Below are positions 9,770 through 15,636 of a DNA stretch of 15,636 bases, in pieces (the first letter of the stretch is position 1; each line of letters opens with the position of its first letter). The stretch lies in NCBI GenBank assembly GCA_015499985.1, contig JAAAUF010000944.1, forward strand, positions 1-15,636, given 5' to 3'. A program made the position numbers and the translations under genes. This stretch comes from Haplosporangium gracile. Lineage: Eukaryota; Mortierellomycota; Mortierellomycetes; Mortierellales; Mortierellaceae. Under the pieces are notes generated by a model. That model was not told the DNA's origin. It searched no databases and saw only the letters and a program-made list of their open reading frames with translations.

Positions 9770-10002
9770 ATGGAAGAGCAGCATTTAGTTCAGTTTCATT
9801 TGGAAAGATTTCTCGCCAAGCCCTTGCATGAAGAGATAAACAAGATCGCCAATGCACGCCTTGCAGATAGCAACATCAAGGTAACAAGAATAGCTTGTTT
9901 GGTCCTTTTTTCAAATCGAGGAAAAAAACAGAAAAGGTTATCAGCTAACATTCCTAGCATGAACTCAAGAGTTCATGCTGGGTCTTGAGCACGTATAAAT
10001 AG
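9770..10002 (+). CDS. Possible small spliced ORF, unrecognised (about 51 aa)
   Basis: An ATG at 9770 opens 37 codons of protein-like composition (begins MEEQHLVQFHL, ends ADSNIK). They end exactly at a donor (AAG|GTAACA, GT at 9881-9882). A CTAAC branch-point motif at about 9945-9949 and an acceptor (CCTAG, AG at 9956-9957) would define a 77-nt phase-0 intron. The second exon then reads 14 codons to TAG at 10000-10002. The second exon coincides with the long hairpin at 9953-9982, so its reading frame may be fortuitous. A TATAAAA-like motif lies about 125 bp upstream. No family is recognised. It may be a gene remnant rather than a live gene. Confidence 0.2.
9953..9982. repeat. Long near-perfect hairpin (14-bp arms, 2-nt spacer)
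   Basis: The left arm (9953-9966, CCTAGCATGAACTC) and right arm (9969-9982, GAGTTCATGCTGGG) flank AA. The inner 11 bp match perfectly; in RNA the next pair is U-G wobble and the outer two are C-G. As RNA it would close with a CAAG tetraloop. A TATAAATA motif begins 12 bp downstream, at 9994. Confidence 0.85.
9994..10001 (+). promoter_or_regulatory. TATA-box-like motif TATAAATA
   Basis: A strong TATA element is followed by a stretch with an ATTAAA at about 10052 and a CT-rich block, but by no convincing coding region. The order TATA, polyadenylation-like hexamer, then TGTTACA at 10113-10119 is reminiscent of an LTR U3-R-U5 layout. No target-site duplication was found. Confidence 0.3.
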
Positions 10003-10144
10003 TTGTAGTCGATAACAGTTTTAGTTCAGTAGCTCATAACTCATATCTTTTTATTAAAACACAAGTTCAGTACAATCGTCCCTCGTCTCCTCGTCCCTTT
10101 GTCCCCTCGCCTTGTTACACTTCTCGCAAGAGGCACGCTATCAT

Positions 10145-10243
10145 ATGATGAAAGCATATATCACAATTGAATTCCAATCTTCTAAGGAGGAACTTAAAAT
10201 AGCAAGAGATGAGCTGTATAAACTTTTGCAGGAACTTGAGTAG
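10145..10243 (+). CDS. Short protein-like fragment, unrecognised (32 aa)
   Basis: This is an ATG-to-TAG frame whose translation is rich in Glu/Lys/Leu with heptad-like spacing (ends KLLQELE), as in a coiled-coil segment. The frame is also open for some distance upstream. It has no recognisable family and no strong splice acceptor joins it to the ORF at 9770. It may be the last exon of a decayed gene or chance. Confidence 0.12.
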   Translation: MMKAYITIEFQSSKEELKIARDELYKLLQELE

Positions 10244-10755
10244 ACATAAAAGAAAAAAAAGCGCGAAAAAACACGTATCGGTCTGTGCTCTACTAACACT
10301 TAAGGGATGTGGCTTAGACAATTTCTTATCTACTTTTACACTTAAATCCACCAGTCGCAGTGCTTTAACACTTTACACACGGTGGATAGATAAAAAATGA
10401 TGAGCGAACAGATTTCAATTCCTTATTTTCGTGTAACTGATCGTCGTCGATTTTCTCCTCAGCCCTTTCCTAAGGTCGGACATGCTCTCTAACGTCTCTT
10501 TTTTTTTCCCCCGTCCAAGGACTCACACAGACTTACAAGTTAAAGGTGGCTGATATAGTTCATTTGTCACAAGAAGAATCAGACTCACAAAACACAGAAA
10601 CCATTGCAAAACTGTCAGTATTTTATTACTACTGCACATCTGCTACCGGAATACATGTACTTGTGAGTGCCCGTTCGCTTGTACGTAACTTTGTCACCTA
10701 GAGAAGGACTAGTAATCCGCGGGCCAAAAAATTAATGAACCCTGACAGCCCAGAG
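10244..10755. other. Gene-poor interval, no feature identified
   Basis: Mixed AT-rich sequence with a T run near 10499-10508. No supported ORF, RNA gene or repeat was seen on either strand. The right end may be the 3' part of a minus-strand transcript whose candidate last intron lies at 10756-10826. Confidence 0.5.
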
Positions 10756-10826
10756 CTGAAAAAAAAGAAGAAAGTGTAAGGGACAATTCTGTCAGAAGAA
10801 TAAACAGAAAATACACCATTCGTTAC
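10756..10826 (-). other. Candidate minus-strand intron (71 nt)
   Basis: Read on the minus strand, a GTAACG donor at 10826 leads to a branch-point-like TTCTGACAG, then a long pyrimidine run and TTTCAG, with AG at 10757-10756. The upstream flank (from about 10900) has a protein-like frame ending in IKERLL. Splicing carries it into a short tail ending at a TAG near 10712. All three frames of the fuller upstream exon contain stops, so a decayed gene or a non-coding spliced RNA fits better than an intact CDS. Confidence 0.2.
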
Positions 10827-11294
10827 CCAATAATCTTTCTTTGATCCTTATCCAGTTGAGAACGAGATTATGTTGAAGAGTATCCAGACACGGGTCTCTA
10901 TCGCATCAGGCAATGAACATATGAGGAATAGCTCCCGTACCTGCAGAAAACTCCCACAAACAAGAAAAATAATTCTCTTGGAAATATCCTCAGTATTGGA
11001 AAGAAAGTAACGAAAAAGGCGAGCGACAATTGCTCACAGAACAAAAACACATAGCAAGAACTCTCCTTGAAACATTGTCCCCAACACCAAAGTCCGGCAA
11101 TTGTCCGAATGACAATGCTTTAAGGGGAAAGTAGGGTGTAGGCAACGTTGACCGACCAGTAATGGCAAAACGGAACAACTCTTACGGGTATGTAAACATA
11201 CCGAAAATTTATCGAACTTTTGTGCACTGAACCGCTCAATCCCCCCCTTTTTTTTCCTTTCGACCTGAGCGACGCACGATAGTGCGCGCCGTCA

Positions 11295-11875
11295 TTACAT
11301 CCCCCCCCCCCCTCGTTGACTTTCCTTTTGTTTATCCTGAGTCATCCTGTGTGCCCTGACTACTTGAGCTCCTACGGGTAGATCTCCGTGCTTAAATCGA
11401 CTGATTTGTTTTTCTTTGACTGCTCCAGGACTGAGATGAGTCACTCTCTGAGGGGTGATATTGAGATCAAGTACCGAGCAACAAGAATCATGCTTCGAGA
11501 GTGGAGGACCGTTGTCCCAATCGTGTCGAAAGCGTTTCCATGGTGTTGACGTGGCTTGGTTGTTGTTGATTGCGTTGAGGTAGCAGTAGGGTCCGGAGAA
11601 GCGTAAGAGTGATGGGAGGAGGTGTTCTTTGTCCAGGAGGGAGGCGTCGAGGGTTGAAGGTGAGTCCAAAGGAGTCTATGGGTTGACGTCCTCATGGGGA
11701 GGAGAAGTGGAGGGGAGTGGAGGGGAGTGGAGGAAAGAAATAATTGCTGCATTTTGTGGACAAAGAGAACAGAGAATGTGTCCATGGTTGAAAGAGGGTC
11801 TTTGTTTACCAGGATGCGAATAAGCTTCCAATAATCAAGCTTCTCTGAGTCAAATCGAAAAATGAGACTCGTTAC
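11295..11875 (-). CDS. Possible unrecognised minus-strand spliced gene (partial model)
   Basis: Two open segments on the minus strand look coding. The upstream one (about 11875-11810) reads ...FDSEKLDYWKLIRIL and stops at a donor CTG|GTAAAC (GT at 11809-11808). A CT-rich 134-nt interval ends in CCCATAG (AG at 11677-11676). The downstream segment (from 11675) continues in matching phase 0, opening TPLDSPSTLDASLL. Its first 65 or so codons show strong third-position C preference, like the confirmed genes here. Coding character fades after about 11480 and the frame ends at 11295 next to a poly(C) run, so another intron or decay is likely. No start codon or first exon is placed. A TATA-like CTATAAAG on the minus strand near 12118-12126 could be its promoter. 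No family is recognised. Confidence 0.25.
11301..11312 (+). repeat. Poly(C) tract, 12 nt
   Basis: An uninterrupted C run; a second run of seven C followed by eight T lies just upstream, near 11241-11256. Confidence 0.95.
11707..11736 (+). repeat. Tandem 10-mer GTGGAGGGGA, three units
   Basis: Two perfect copies and one diverged copy lie within the proposed CT-rich intron of the minus-strand candidate gene, where the same bases read as CCACTCCCCT. Confidence 0.9.
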
Positions 11876-11916
11876 TTAAGGGGTTCACTCAAACGATGGG
11901 CGAAGTAAAGTCTAAT

Positions 11917-12001
11917 GCACCTAGCCATGGAACAGAGCTGGAGGAACAACAAAGGCACTAAACGAAAGAGCGGACGATAGTGTATCGTCCAAGCTAGGTG
12001 C
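11917..12001. repeat. Nested inverted repeats (outer 9-bp stem, inner 8-bp hairpin)
   Basis: Outer arms GCACCTAGC (11917-11925) and GCTAGGTGC (11993-12001) enclose 67 nt. These contain a second perfect hairpin, GGACGATA (11972-11979) and TATCGTCC (11983-11990), around a 3-nt loop, only 2 nt from the outer right arm. The arrangement could fold as a multi-stem RNA on either strand. No known RNA family was recognised. Confidence 0.75.
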
Positions 12002-12323
12002 GAGATATTTCTGCCAGCACTGGCCTACGATACAAAAAAAAATGTGCTTTTCGGGCCCGTGATCCCTTTCTCAAGCCAAATGATCATCCAAAAGGGGCAC
12101 CTAAGGAGCCTGGTCGGACTTTATAGCGTCCAAAAAAGGTTCTCAGAACCAACGTTTTTTTTTTTCTTTCTTTCATTCCTTTTTTCTCGTCCATTCCTTT
12201 GATCCTCATCCTGATCAGTCGATCGCTACAGATATGAGTATTCAAAAGGCACTTATCTCCTGAGTATTCAACTCGATGTTCTCCTTATTTGATGCCACGA
12301 CTTTCATTCCACCAACAGAACGG
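12002..12323. other. Intergenic stretch with a minus-strand TATA-like motif
   Basis: It contains the 8-bp palindrome CGGGCCCG (12052-12059), a minus-strand CTATAAAG near 12118-12126, a short hairpin GGTTC-TCA-GAACC at about 12138-12150, and a T-rich run at 12155-12166. No gene is supported. Confidence 0.5.
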
Positions 12324-12530
12324 TTATTGTCTCCCAGAGTTCCCCACAGTTAATCGTTTCTGATTACAGAGTCTGATCGAACAATTCTTTTGGTCATGCC
12401 TTGTAATACAATTTGTGAATGTGTGTTTTGGCTTGGGGAAAGAGGGGGATTGAACAGTTGGCGAAGCCAAGAGAAAGATGGAACAAAAAAAAAAAACAGA
12501 CAGCGAAACGTAAATCACCCATTCGACCAT
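12324..12530 (-). CDS. Possible small secreted Cys-containing peptide (68 aa)
   Basis: The frame opens at an ATG (12530) and starts MVEWVIYVSLSVFFFC, followed by SIFLLAS. This is a hydrophobic core like a signal peptide, with a plausible cleavage region near residues 23-28. The remaining 40 or so residues are basic and polar with three cysteines. An upstream in-frame ATG near 12569 would spoil the signal peptide. The Phe run is encoded by a T homopolymer, so the hydrophobic core may be an accident of base composition. No TATA box, leader or homologue is recognised. Confidence 0.2.
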   Translation of the reverse strand: MVEWVIYVSLSVFFFCSIFLLASPTVQSPSFPKPKHTFTNCITRHDQKNCSIRLCNQKRLTVGNSGRQ

Positions 12531-13004
12531 TTTTGTTTTTTCTCCTTTCCTTTGGAGACAAGTACGCGTTCGCATTTCAGCACTGATACAAGCGCATAGG
12601 CTACTCTTTAATTTACTACTACCACTTGGACCAACATAGCCCACAAATTGAATGCACTCAACCCCCTCTTTCCCCTTGATTCTTACCTCTCATTGATCTT
12701 GTTCACCGTTTTCAGCCTCTTGTGTCCCACGCTGTCTTTTTTTAGGTTCACGTCAATTGCTGGTACGCTTCGAGTTCGTGGCCTTATTCTGATCCTCAGT
12801 GCCTATGATAGCATCGCCAGATAGTGGGACCTTTAGCACAGCCCGACATTTGAACAAAGGCATAAAAAGACGTTGTCTCGTTCGTCTTTTCGCTTCTAAA
12901 CAAAAATTACATCCACCATATATAAAAAAAAGCTACACAAGCAGCAACAGCCAAATCTCAACCACAAGCATAACCCTCATTTCTCACCACTACCACCACC
13001 AAAA
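12531..13004 (+). promoter_or_regulatory. Promoter and leader of the small secreted-protein gene
   Basis: A TATA box (TATATAAA, 12919-12926) lies 79 bp before the ATG at 13005. The leader is CA-rich and nearly free of G from about 12935 onward, the style seen before well-expressed fungal genes. Sequence left of about 12700 shows no clear element. Confidence 0.55.
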
Positions 13005-13418
13005 ATGATATTCTCCATCACACTGGCAATCGCCATTGTTGCCCTCGTCGTCGCCACCCACATCGAATGCGCCTCTGTCGCCTCTGTCCGTCCATCCCGG
13101 ACTGCCAACAAGCCTACCTACGCCGCCGACTCTCGATCTGCCAGTAGTAACAGCAACGACGCGTCGTCGACCTTACACACCCGCTCCAAGAGACCCAGTT
13201 TTGGCACAAGAATCCGCAACTTTTTCCAGTGTCGTCGCAAGGTTGATGATGATACCCGTTCTGTCGAGCTGGTAAATGTAGATGGGAGAGAGATATCTTC
13301 CTTCTCCTCTGTCGAGAAGCAAAGAGAAGCGACTGATGCTGATCGTGTTCAGGGCAGTAATACGCAGCGAACACTACCCAAATACAAACGACGATCGGAT
13401 GCGATTTACATCCGTTGA
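13005..13418 (+). CDS. Small secreted protein precursor with kexin-type dibasic sites (137 aa)
   Basis: Single-exon frame from the first ATG after a TATA box and CA-rich leader to TGA at 13416-13418; AATAAA follows at 13438-13443. Residues 1-22 form a signal peptide (hydrophobic IFSITLAIAIVALVVA, probable cleavage near ECA-S). The rest is hydrophilic, Ser/Asn/Arg-rich, with only two Cys (22 and 76, the first near the cleavage site). RSKR at 60-63 and YKRR at 127-130 resemble Kex2/furin processing sites, although Pro follows the first. Processing would release an Arg-rich segment that starts PSFGTRIRNFFQC and a C-terminal heptapeptide SDAIYIR. A small effector, a secreted signalling peptide or a cell-wall protein are all possible. 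No family is recognised. An 81-nt stretch at 13272-13352 could be an in-frame intron. Confidence 0.6.
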   Translation: MIFSITLAIAIVALVVATHIECASVASVRPSRTANKPTYAADSRSASSNSNDASSTLHTRSKRPSFGTRIRNFFQCRRKVDDDTRSVELVNVDGREISSFSSVEKQREATDADRVQGSNTQRTLPKYKRRSDAIYIR

Positions 13419-13513
13419 AGAAAAAAAAACAATAGAGAATAAAAATCACTCCCGTGTCCTTTCTACCCAGTCTCGTCCCATTCCACCTTTCGCGAAGCAA
13501 AGCCCCACGTAGC

Positions 13514-13529
13514 GGGGGGGGGGGGGGGG
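13514..13529 (+). repeat. Poly(G) tract, 16 nt
   Basis: An uninterrupted run of G, long enough to form intramolecular or intermolecular quadruplex structure and prone to sequencing error. Confidence 0.95.
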
Positions 13530-13617
13530 ATCTAGAAAAAAAATATTGGATCGCTCGCTGTTACAACGTCTTATTTTCCGTGTAAAGAAATGTTACATTA
13601 TTGCAATCTTCCATTAA

Positions 13618-13637
13618 TGTACATGGAAACATGTACA
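13618..13637 (+). repeat. Perfect hairpin with GAAA loop
   Basis: TGTACATG (13618-13625) pairs with CATGTACA (13630-13637) across GAAA, a GNRA tetraloop if transcribed from the + strand. The right arm overlaps a second inverted repeat, GTACAG (13632-13637) with CTGTAC (13640-13645), so the two pairings exclude each other. Confidence 0.85.
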
Positions 13638-13673
13638 GCTCTGTACGATATCCATTTTTTGGGTATATTTGGC

Positions 13674-13701
13674 TGCCAGGTGGTTGCTACGTATCCTGGC
13701 A
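13674..13701. repeat. Inverted repeat TGCCAGG / CCTGGCA
   Basis: Seven-base perfect arms (13674-13680 and 13695-13701) flank a 14-nt loop; two more G-C pairs can form outside a C/C mismatch. Confidence 0.75.
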
Positions 13702-13858
13702 CCATAAAAATACAAGTTAACATTAGCCTCTATCCTAAGCAATTTATCATATCACGCTGGCGCTCCTTTCTTACTTTTCTAATACGTCACCGTACAAAGT
13801 TAGTTGTACGCACTGTGCTTTAGGATCCAGAAGGTTTCAAATTTTACAAAAATATCAA

Positions 13859-13931
13859 GGAGGATTGGCGCAATTGGCAGCGCGTCCGTCTCCAAAGCGG
13901 AAGGTCGGGAGTTCAAGTCTCTCATTCTCCA
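13859..13931 (+). tRNA. tRNA-Trp (anticodon CCA)
   Basis: A complete cloverleaf of 73 nt without intron. The acceptor stem is GGAGGAT (13859-13865) with ATTCTCC (13924-13930) and discriminator A. The D arm is GCGC/GCGC with GG in the loop. The anticodon stem is TCCGT/GCGGA with loop CTCCAAA (anticodon CCA). The variable loop has 5 nt. The T arm is GGGAG/CTCTC with loop TTCAAGT. The A box (TGGCGCAATTGG) and B box (GTTCAAGTCT) are close to consensus. CCA is not encoded, as expected for a eukaryotic nuclear gene. A TTTT run at 13937-13940 is a Pol III stop. Confidence 0.96.
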
Positions 13932-13936
13932 TATCC

Positions 13937-13940
13937 TTTT
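13937..13940 (+). terminator. Pol III terminator of tRNA-Trp
   Basis: The first T4 run after the tRNA, 6 nt past its 3' end; a T6 run near 13952 could serve as backup. Confidence 0.7.
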
Positions 13941-14163
13941 ATTCTTATGCAAGATTTTTTTGTGTGCGTTTTCACGGACTTGTCGAAGTGGGTGTGGAGT
14001 TGCACCTTTTTGCTCTTTGTTTGCAACCCAACGGGCAATGGCAGAGTGAACATCAAGTGGTCAAAAGTGTATAGAGAGTGAGTGAAGGAAGTTCGTTATT
14101 TAATTTAAATACAAGGCAAAATAATATTACAAAAACGGCTTTGGTCGGTGAGAAGTAGCTCTA
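13941..14163. other. Spacer between tRNA-Trp and the RTF2 3' end
   Basis: Probable RTF2 3'UTR on the minus strand near 14100-14163, AT-rich with AAATTAAAT-like sequence that could act in 3'-end formation. Nothing else is recognisable. Confidence 0.4.
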
Positions 14164-15182
14164 CTAGCGGTTCATAAAGTTTTCCTTCGAGACTCGACCA
14201 CTGTTGTAGAGAGACTGGATAGCCGATGACTTTTGACGACTAGCGTTGACAGCCATCTGTTCCGCAACCTTGGCAGCAACCGCAGCCGTTAGCGAATGTG
14301 TCGAAGACAAAGTTGCGGTCGTTGTCGTTGTCGTTGTTGTATGTTGCTTCTTGTGTTTGTGAGAATCCGTGGTGGTGGCCTCGTCCAACTTGCGCTTGCT
14401 TGACGATGTTGTTGTCAAGTCAAGCAGTTTCGAGTCAGCCCCGTTCATGGACTCTAGTTCCTTCTTACTGGCCTTGGCCTTCTTCTTCTCCTTCTTTTCT
14501 GCCGCTATCCGTGCCTGCTTCTCTACCAGTGTGAGCTCCATAGCTTCTAGTTCCTCAGCCTTGGGATTCAGGACAATGACATTCACAGCCTCGTACGGCT
14601 TAGCGCACTATTTGGAAAAGAATGACAATACAAATTATGGATTAGTAAAATGGTCAAATCAAAATTGGCAACTACAACGGAAAAACTGAGAACATGGAGA
14701 AGATGTACCTTAATACAGGTCTTTGATGGGACTTCCTTCATAGCCTGCTCGGACATGACACATCCGCAAGTGTCCAGATACACAAAGCGGTGTTTGCCGT
14801 TCATCTCCTTCATAGTGATCGGGCAGATATAGCGAGAGACGGGCTCCTGGTCGTGGTTGGTGAGGCTGGCAGACTGGGCCTCAGAGAAGGAAGGGTTGAG
14901 TTCGAGCTGAAGGGTGATCACATCCTTCAGGGACTTGATGTGCTTACAAATCACATCGCCATCGCCGTAGGCTGTGCGGTCGAGGAGGAATTCGAGGATG
15001 GCATCCCTGTTGTAGAGTTTGCCGAGTCCGCAAGAGACGACAGGGGAAGAAAGAGCCTTCTTGGAGAGGGCGCAGGAGAACCAATGGACCCTGTTAAGGA
15101 TATTTTGGTCGACTTTGGCCTTTCGCTGCTTCTGCTTGACGAGTTCGTCTCGCTTTGGAATCGATCCTCCATCGCAACCCAT
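14164..15182 (-). CDS. rtf2: Replication termination factor 2 family protein (2 exons, 305 aa)
   Basis: Nuclear replication-fork protein. In fission yeast Rtf2 stabilises the fork paused at RTS1; the human homologue RTF2 is removed from stalled forks by DDI1/2. Exons on the minus strand are 15182-14709 and 14607-14164, with a 101-nt phase-0 intron (AAG|GTACAT, acceptor AAATAG). The start MGCDGGSIPKRDELVK is the family's conserved N terminus, and the frame upstream has no ATG. The RING-related zinc-binding region includes WFSCALS (Cys37), Cys51, YICPIT (Cys120), MNGKHRF (His131), DTCGC (Cys139, Cys141) and, across the intron, CIKCAKPY (Cys156, Cys159). After VNVIVLNP comes a Lys/Glu-rich helix (about 172-200), a Ser/Thr-rich linker with an eight-Thr run, and a conserved-looking tail SLYNSGRVSKENFMNR. 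Length is typical for the family. Confidence 0.95.
14608..14708 (-). other. Intron of the RTF2 gene
   Basis: This phase-0, 101-nt GT-AG intron (minus strand 14708 to 14608) falls between the two codons following Cys156 of the CIKC pair. The correct acceptor restores Cys159 directly (TGC at 14607-14605), which confirms the junction. Confidence 0.9.
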
Positions 15183-15636
15183 GTTTGTCTGTTGTTGTAG
15201 TGGTGGTTGTGGTATGGGTGGTGGGAGTTGGTTCCTGGTTTGTACTCTTTTACAGCCAGTCGGTGTGTTGTGGCAAAGAGTTGTGTTGAGACGAGTTTGT
15301 GTCAAGGATGAAGTGCAGGTGAGAGAGGAAGAACATCCAACGTGCAAAAGTCCGAGTTCTTATATGTCAAAGCCCAGGCCCAGACCAAAAAAAAAAGTGA
15401 CGTCACCTTAGCTGTGGGAAACAGGACAATGGGCGCGAGAATTCATCTATTGGCTGGAACTGGAAGGGGAAATAAGCCTTTTCTTCTATGTAACTGGAGA
15501 ATAAATACCTATAATCGTGTAAAGTCTTCGAATTCACATTCTAACTATGTGTGGTCGATCTATAGCAAGAGTACCTAAGTGGTGGCTTAGGACGCGCCAA
15601 ACGTAGCATTTCTCACGCCCATTTATTGTTCCTTTT
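15183..15636 (-). promoter_or_regulatory. RTF2 promoter and 5'UTR region
   Basis: The leader immediately upstream of the start is rich in CA and CCACC motifs on the minus strand and lacks an in-frame ATG. A perfect CRE-type palindrome lies at 15395-15404. A perfect hairpin, CCTAAG/CTTAGG with a TGGTGG loop, occurs at 15574-15591. No TATA box was clear. Confidence 0.4.
15395..15404. promoter_or_regulatory. CRE-type site GTGACGTCAC
   Basis: This perfect 10-bp palindrome contains TGACGTCA, the full-length ATF/CREB bZIP site. It lies about 215 bp upstream of the RTF2 ATG, a normal promoter distance in fungi. Confidence 0.6.

Larger units (their letters stand above)
13419..13858. other. 3' flank of the secreted-protein gene and spacer before the tRNA
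   Basis: It contains AATAAA (13438-13443), a 16-nt poly(G) tract (13514-13529), and the inverted repeats at 13618-13701. Open frames here lack coding character. Confidence 0.6.

Noticed and set aside
9386..10119. Complete LTR retrotransposon
   Set aside because: No gag-pol coding, no second LTR, no primer-binding site and no target-site duplication in the window; at most a remnant (see findings).
11436..11549. Plus-strand 37-aa frame starting MSHSLRGD
   Set aside because: The opposite strand shows the coding-type codon bias here; this frame has no splice partner or family.
12199..12230. CTGATCAG and CGATCG short palindromes
   Set aside because: Length and spacing are within chance expectation for GATC-rich sequence.
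13590..13823. ATG frame of 77 codons between the secreted-protein gene and the tRNA
   Set aside because: It overlaps the inverted repeats, has no codon bias, leader or domain, and looks fortuitous.
13804..14074. ORFs reading through tRNA-Trp
   Set aside because: The cloverleaf accounts for this sequence; the frames are incidental.
14790..15411. Plus-strand frames opposite RTF2 exon 1
   Set aside because: Antisense shadows of a conserved exon with zinc-ligand cysteines.

Overview
The window looks like nuclear DNA of an early-diverging filamentous fungus, most likely Mucoromycota/Mortierellomycotina. This rests on short GT-AG introns with CTRAY-like branch points, pyrimidine- and CA-rich leaders, a C-ending codon preference, and long proteins padded with low-complexity sequence. 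The taxon is an inference. No prokaryotic gene organisation, CRISPR array or complete transposon is visible.

Layout. (1) 1-5121, + strand: a homeobox transcription factor gene. It has a pyrimidine-rich leader, a candidate 1.1-kb 5'UTR intron, a two-exon CDS (1558-2653 and 2873-4632, 951 aa) and a 3'UTR with overlapping AATAAA signals at 5112-5121. (2) 5590-9311, + strand: a five-exon gene (1075 aa) with F-box, SirB1/transglutaminase-like and YccV-like domains, the architecture of animal FBXO21. (3) 9312-12990: a gene-poor, AT-richer stretch with palindromes, homopolymer tracts, an LTR-like TATA segment, short protein-like fragments and one possible but unrecognised minus-strand spliced gene (about 11300-11875, TATA near 12120). 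(4) 13005-13418, + strand: a small secreted protein precursor with kexin-type dibasic sites. (5) 13618-13701: closely packed inverted repeats of unknown role. (6) 13859-13931, + strand: an intronless tRNA-Trp(CCA). (7) 15182-14164, minus strand: a two-exon RTF2 gene (305 aa), with a perfect CRE-type palindrome about 215 bp upstream of its start.

The recognised genes do not form a pathway: a transcription factor, a ubiquitin-ligase substrate receptor, a replication-fork factor, a secreted peptide precursor and a tRNA. Each appears to have its own promoter. The three multi-exon models are well supported because splice sites, phases and protein families agree. The region 9500-12990 is the least understood and holds most of the unexplained structure.
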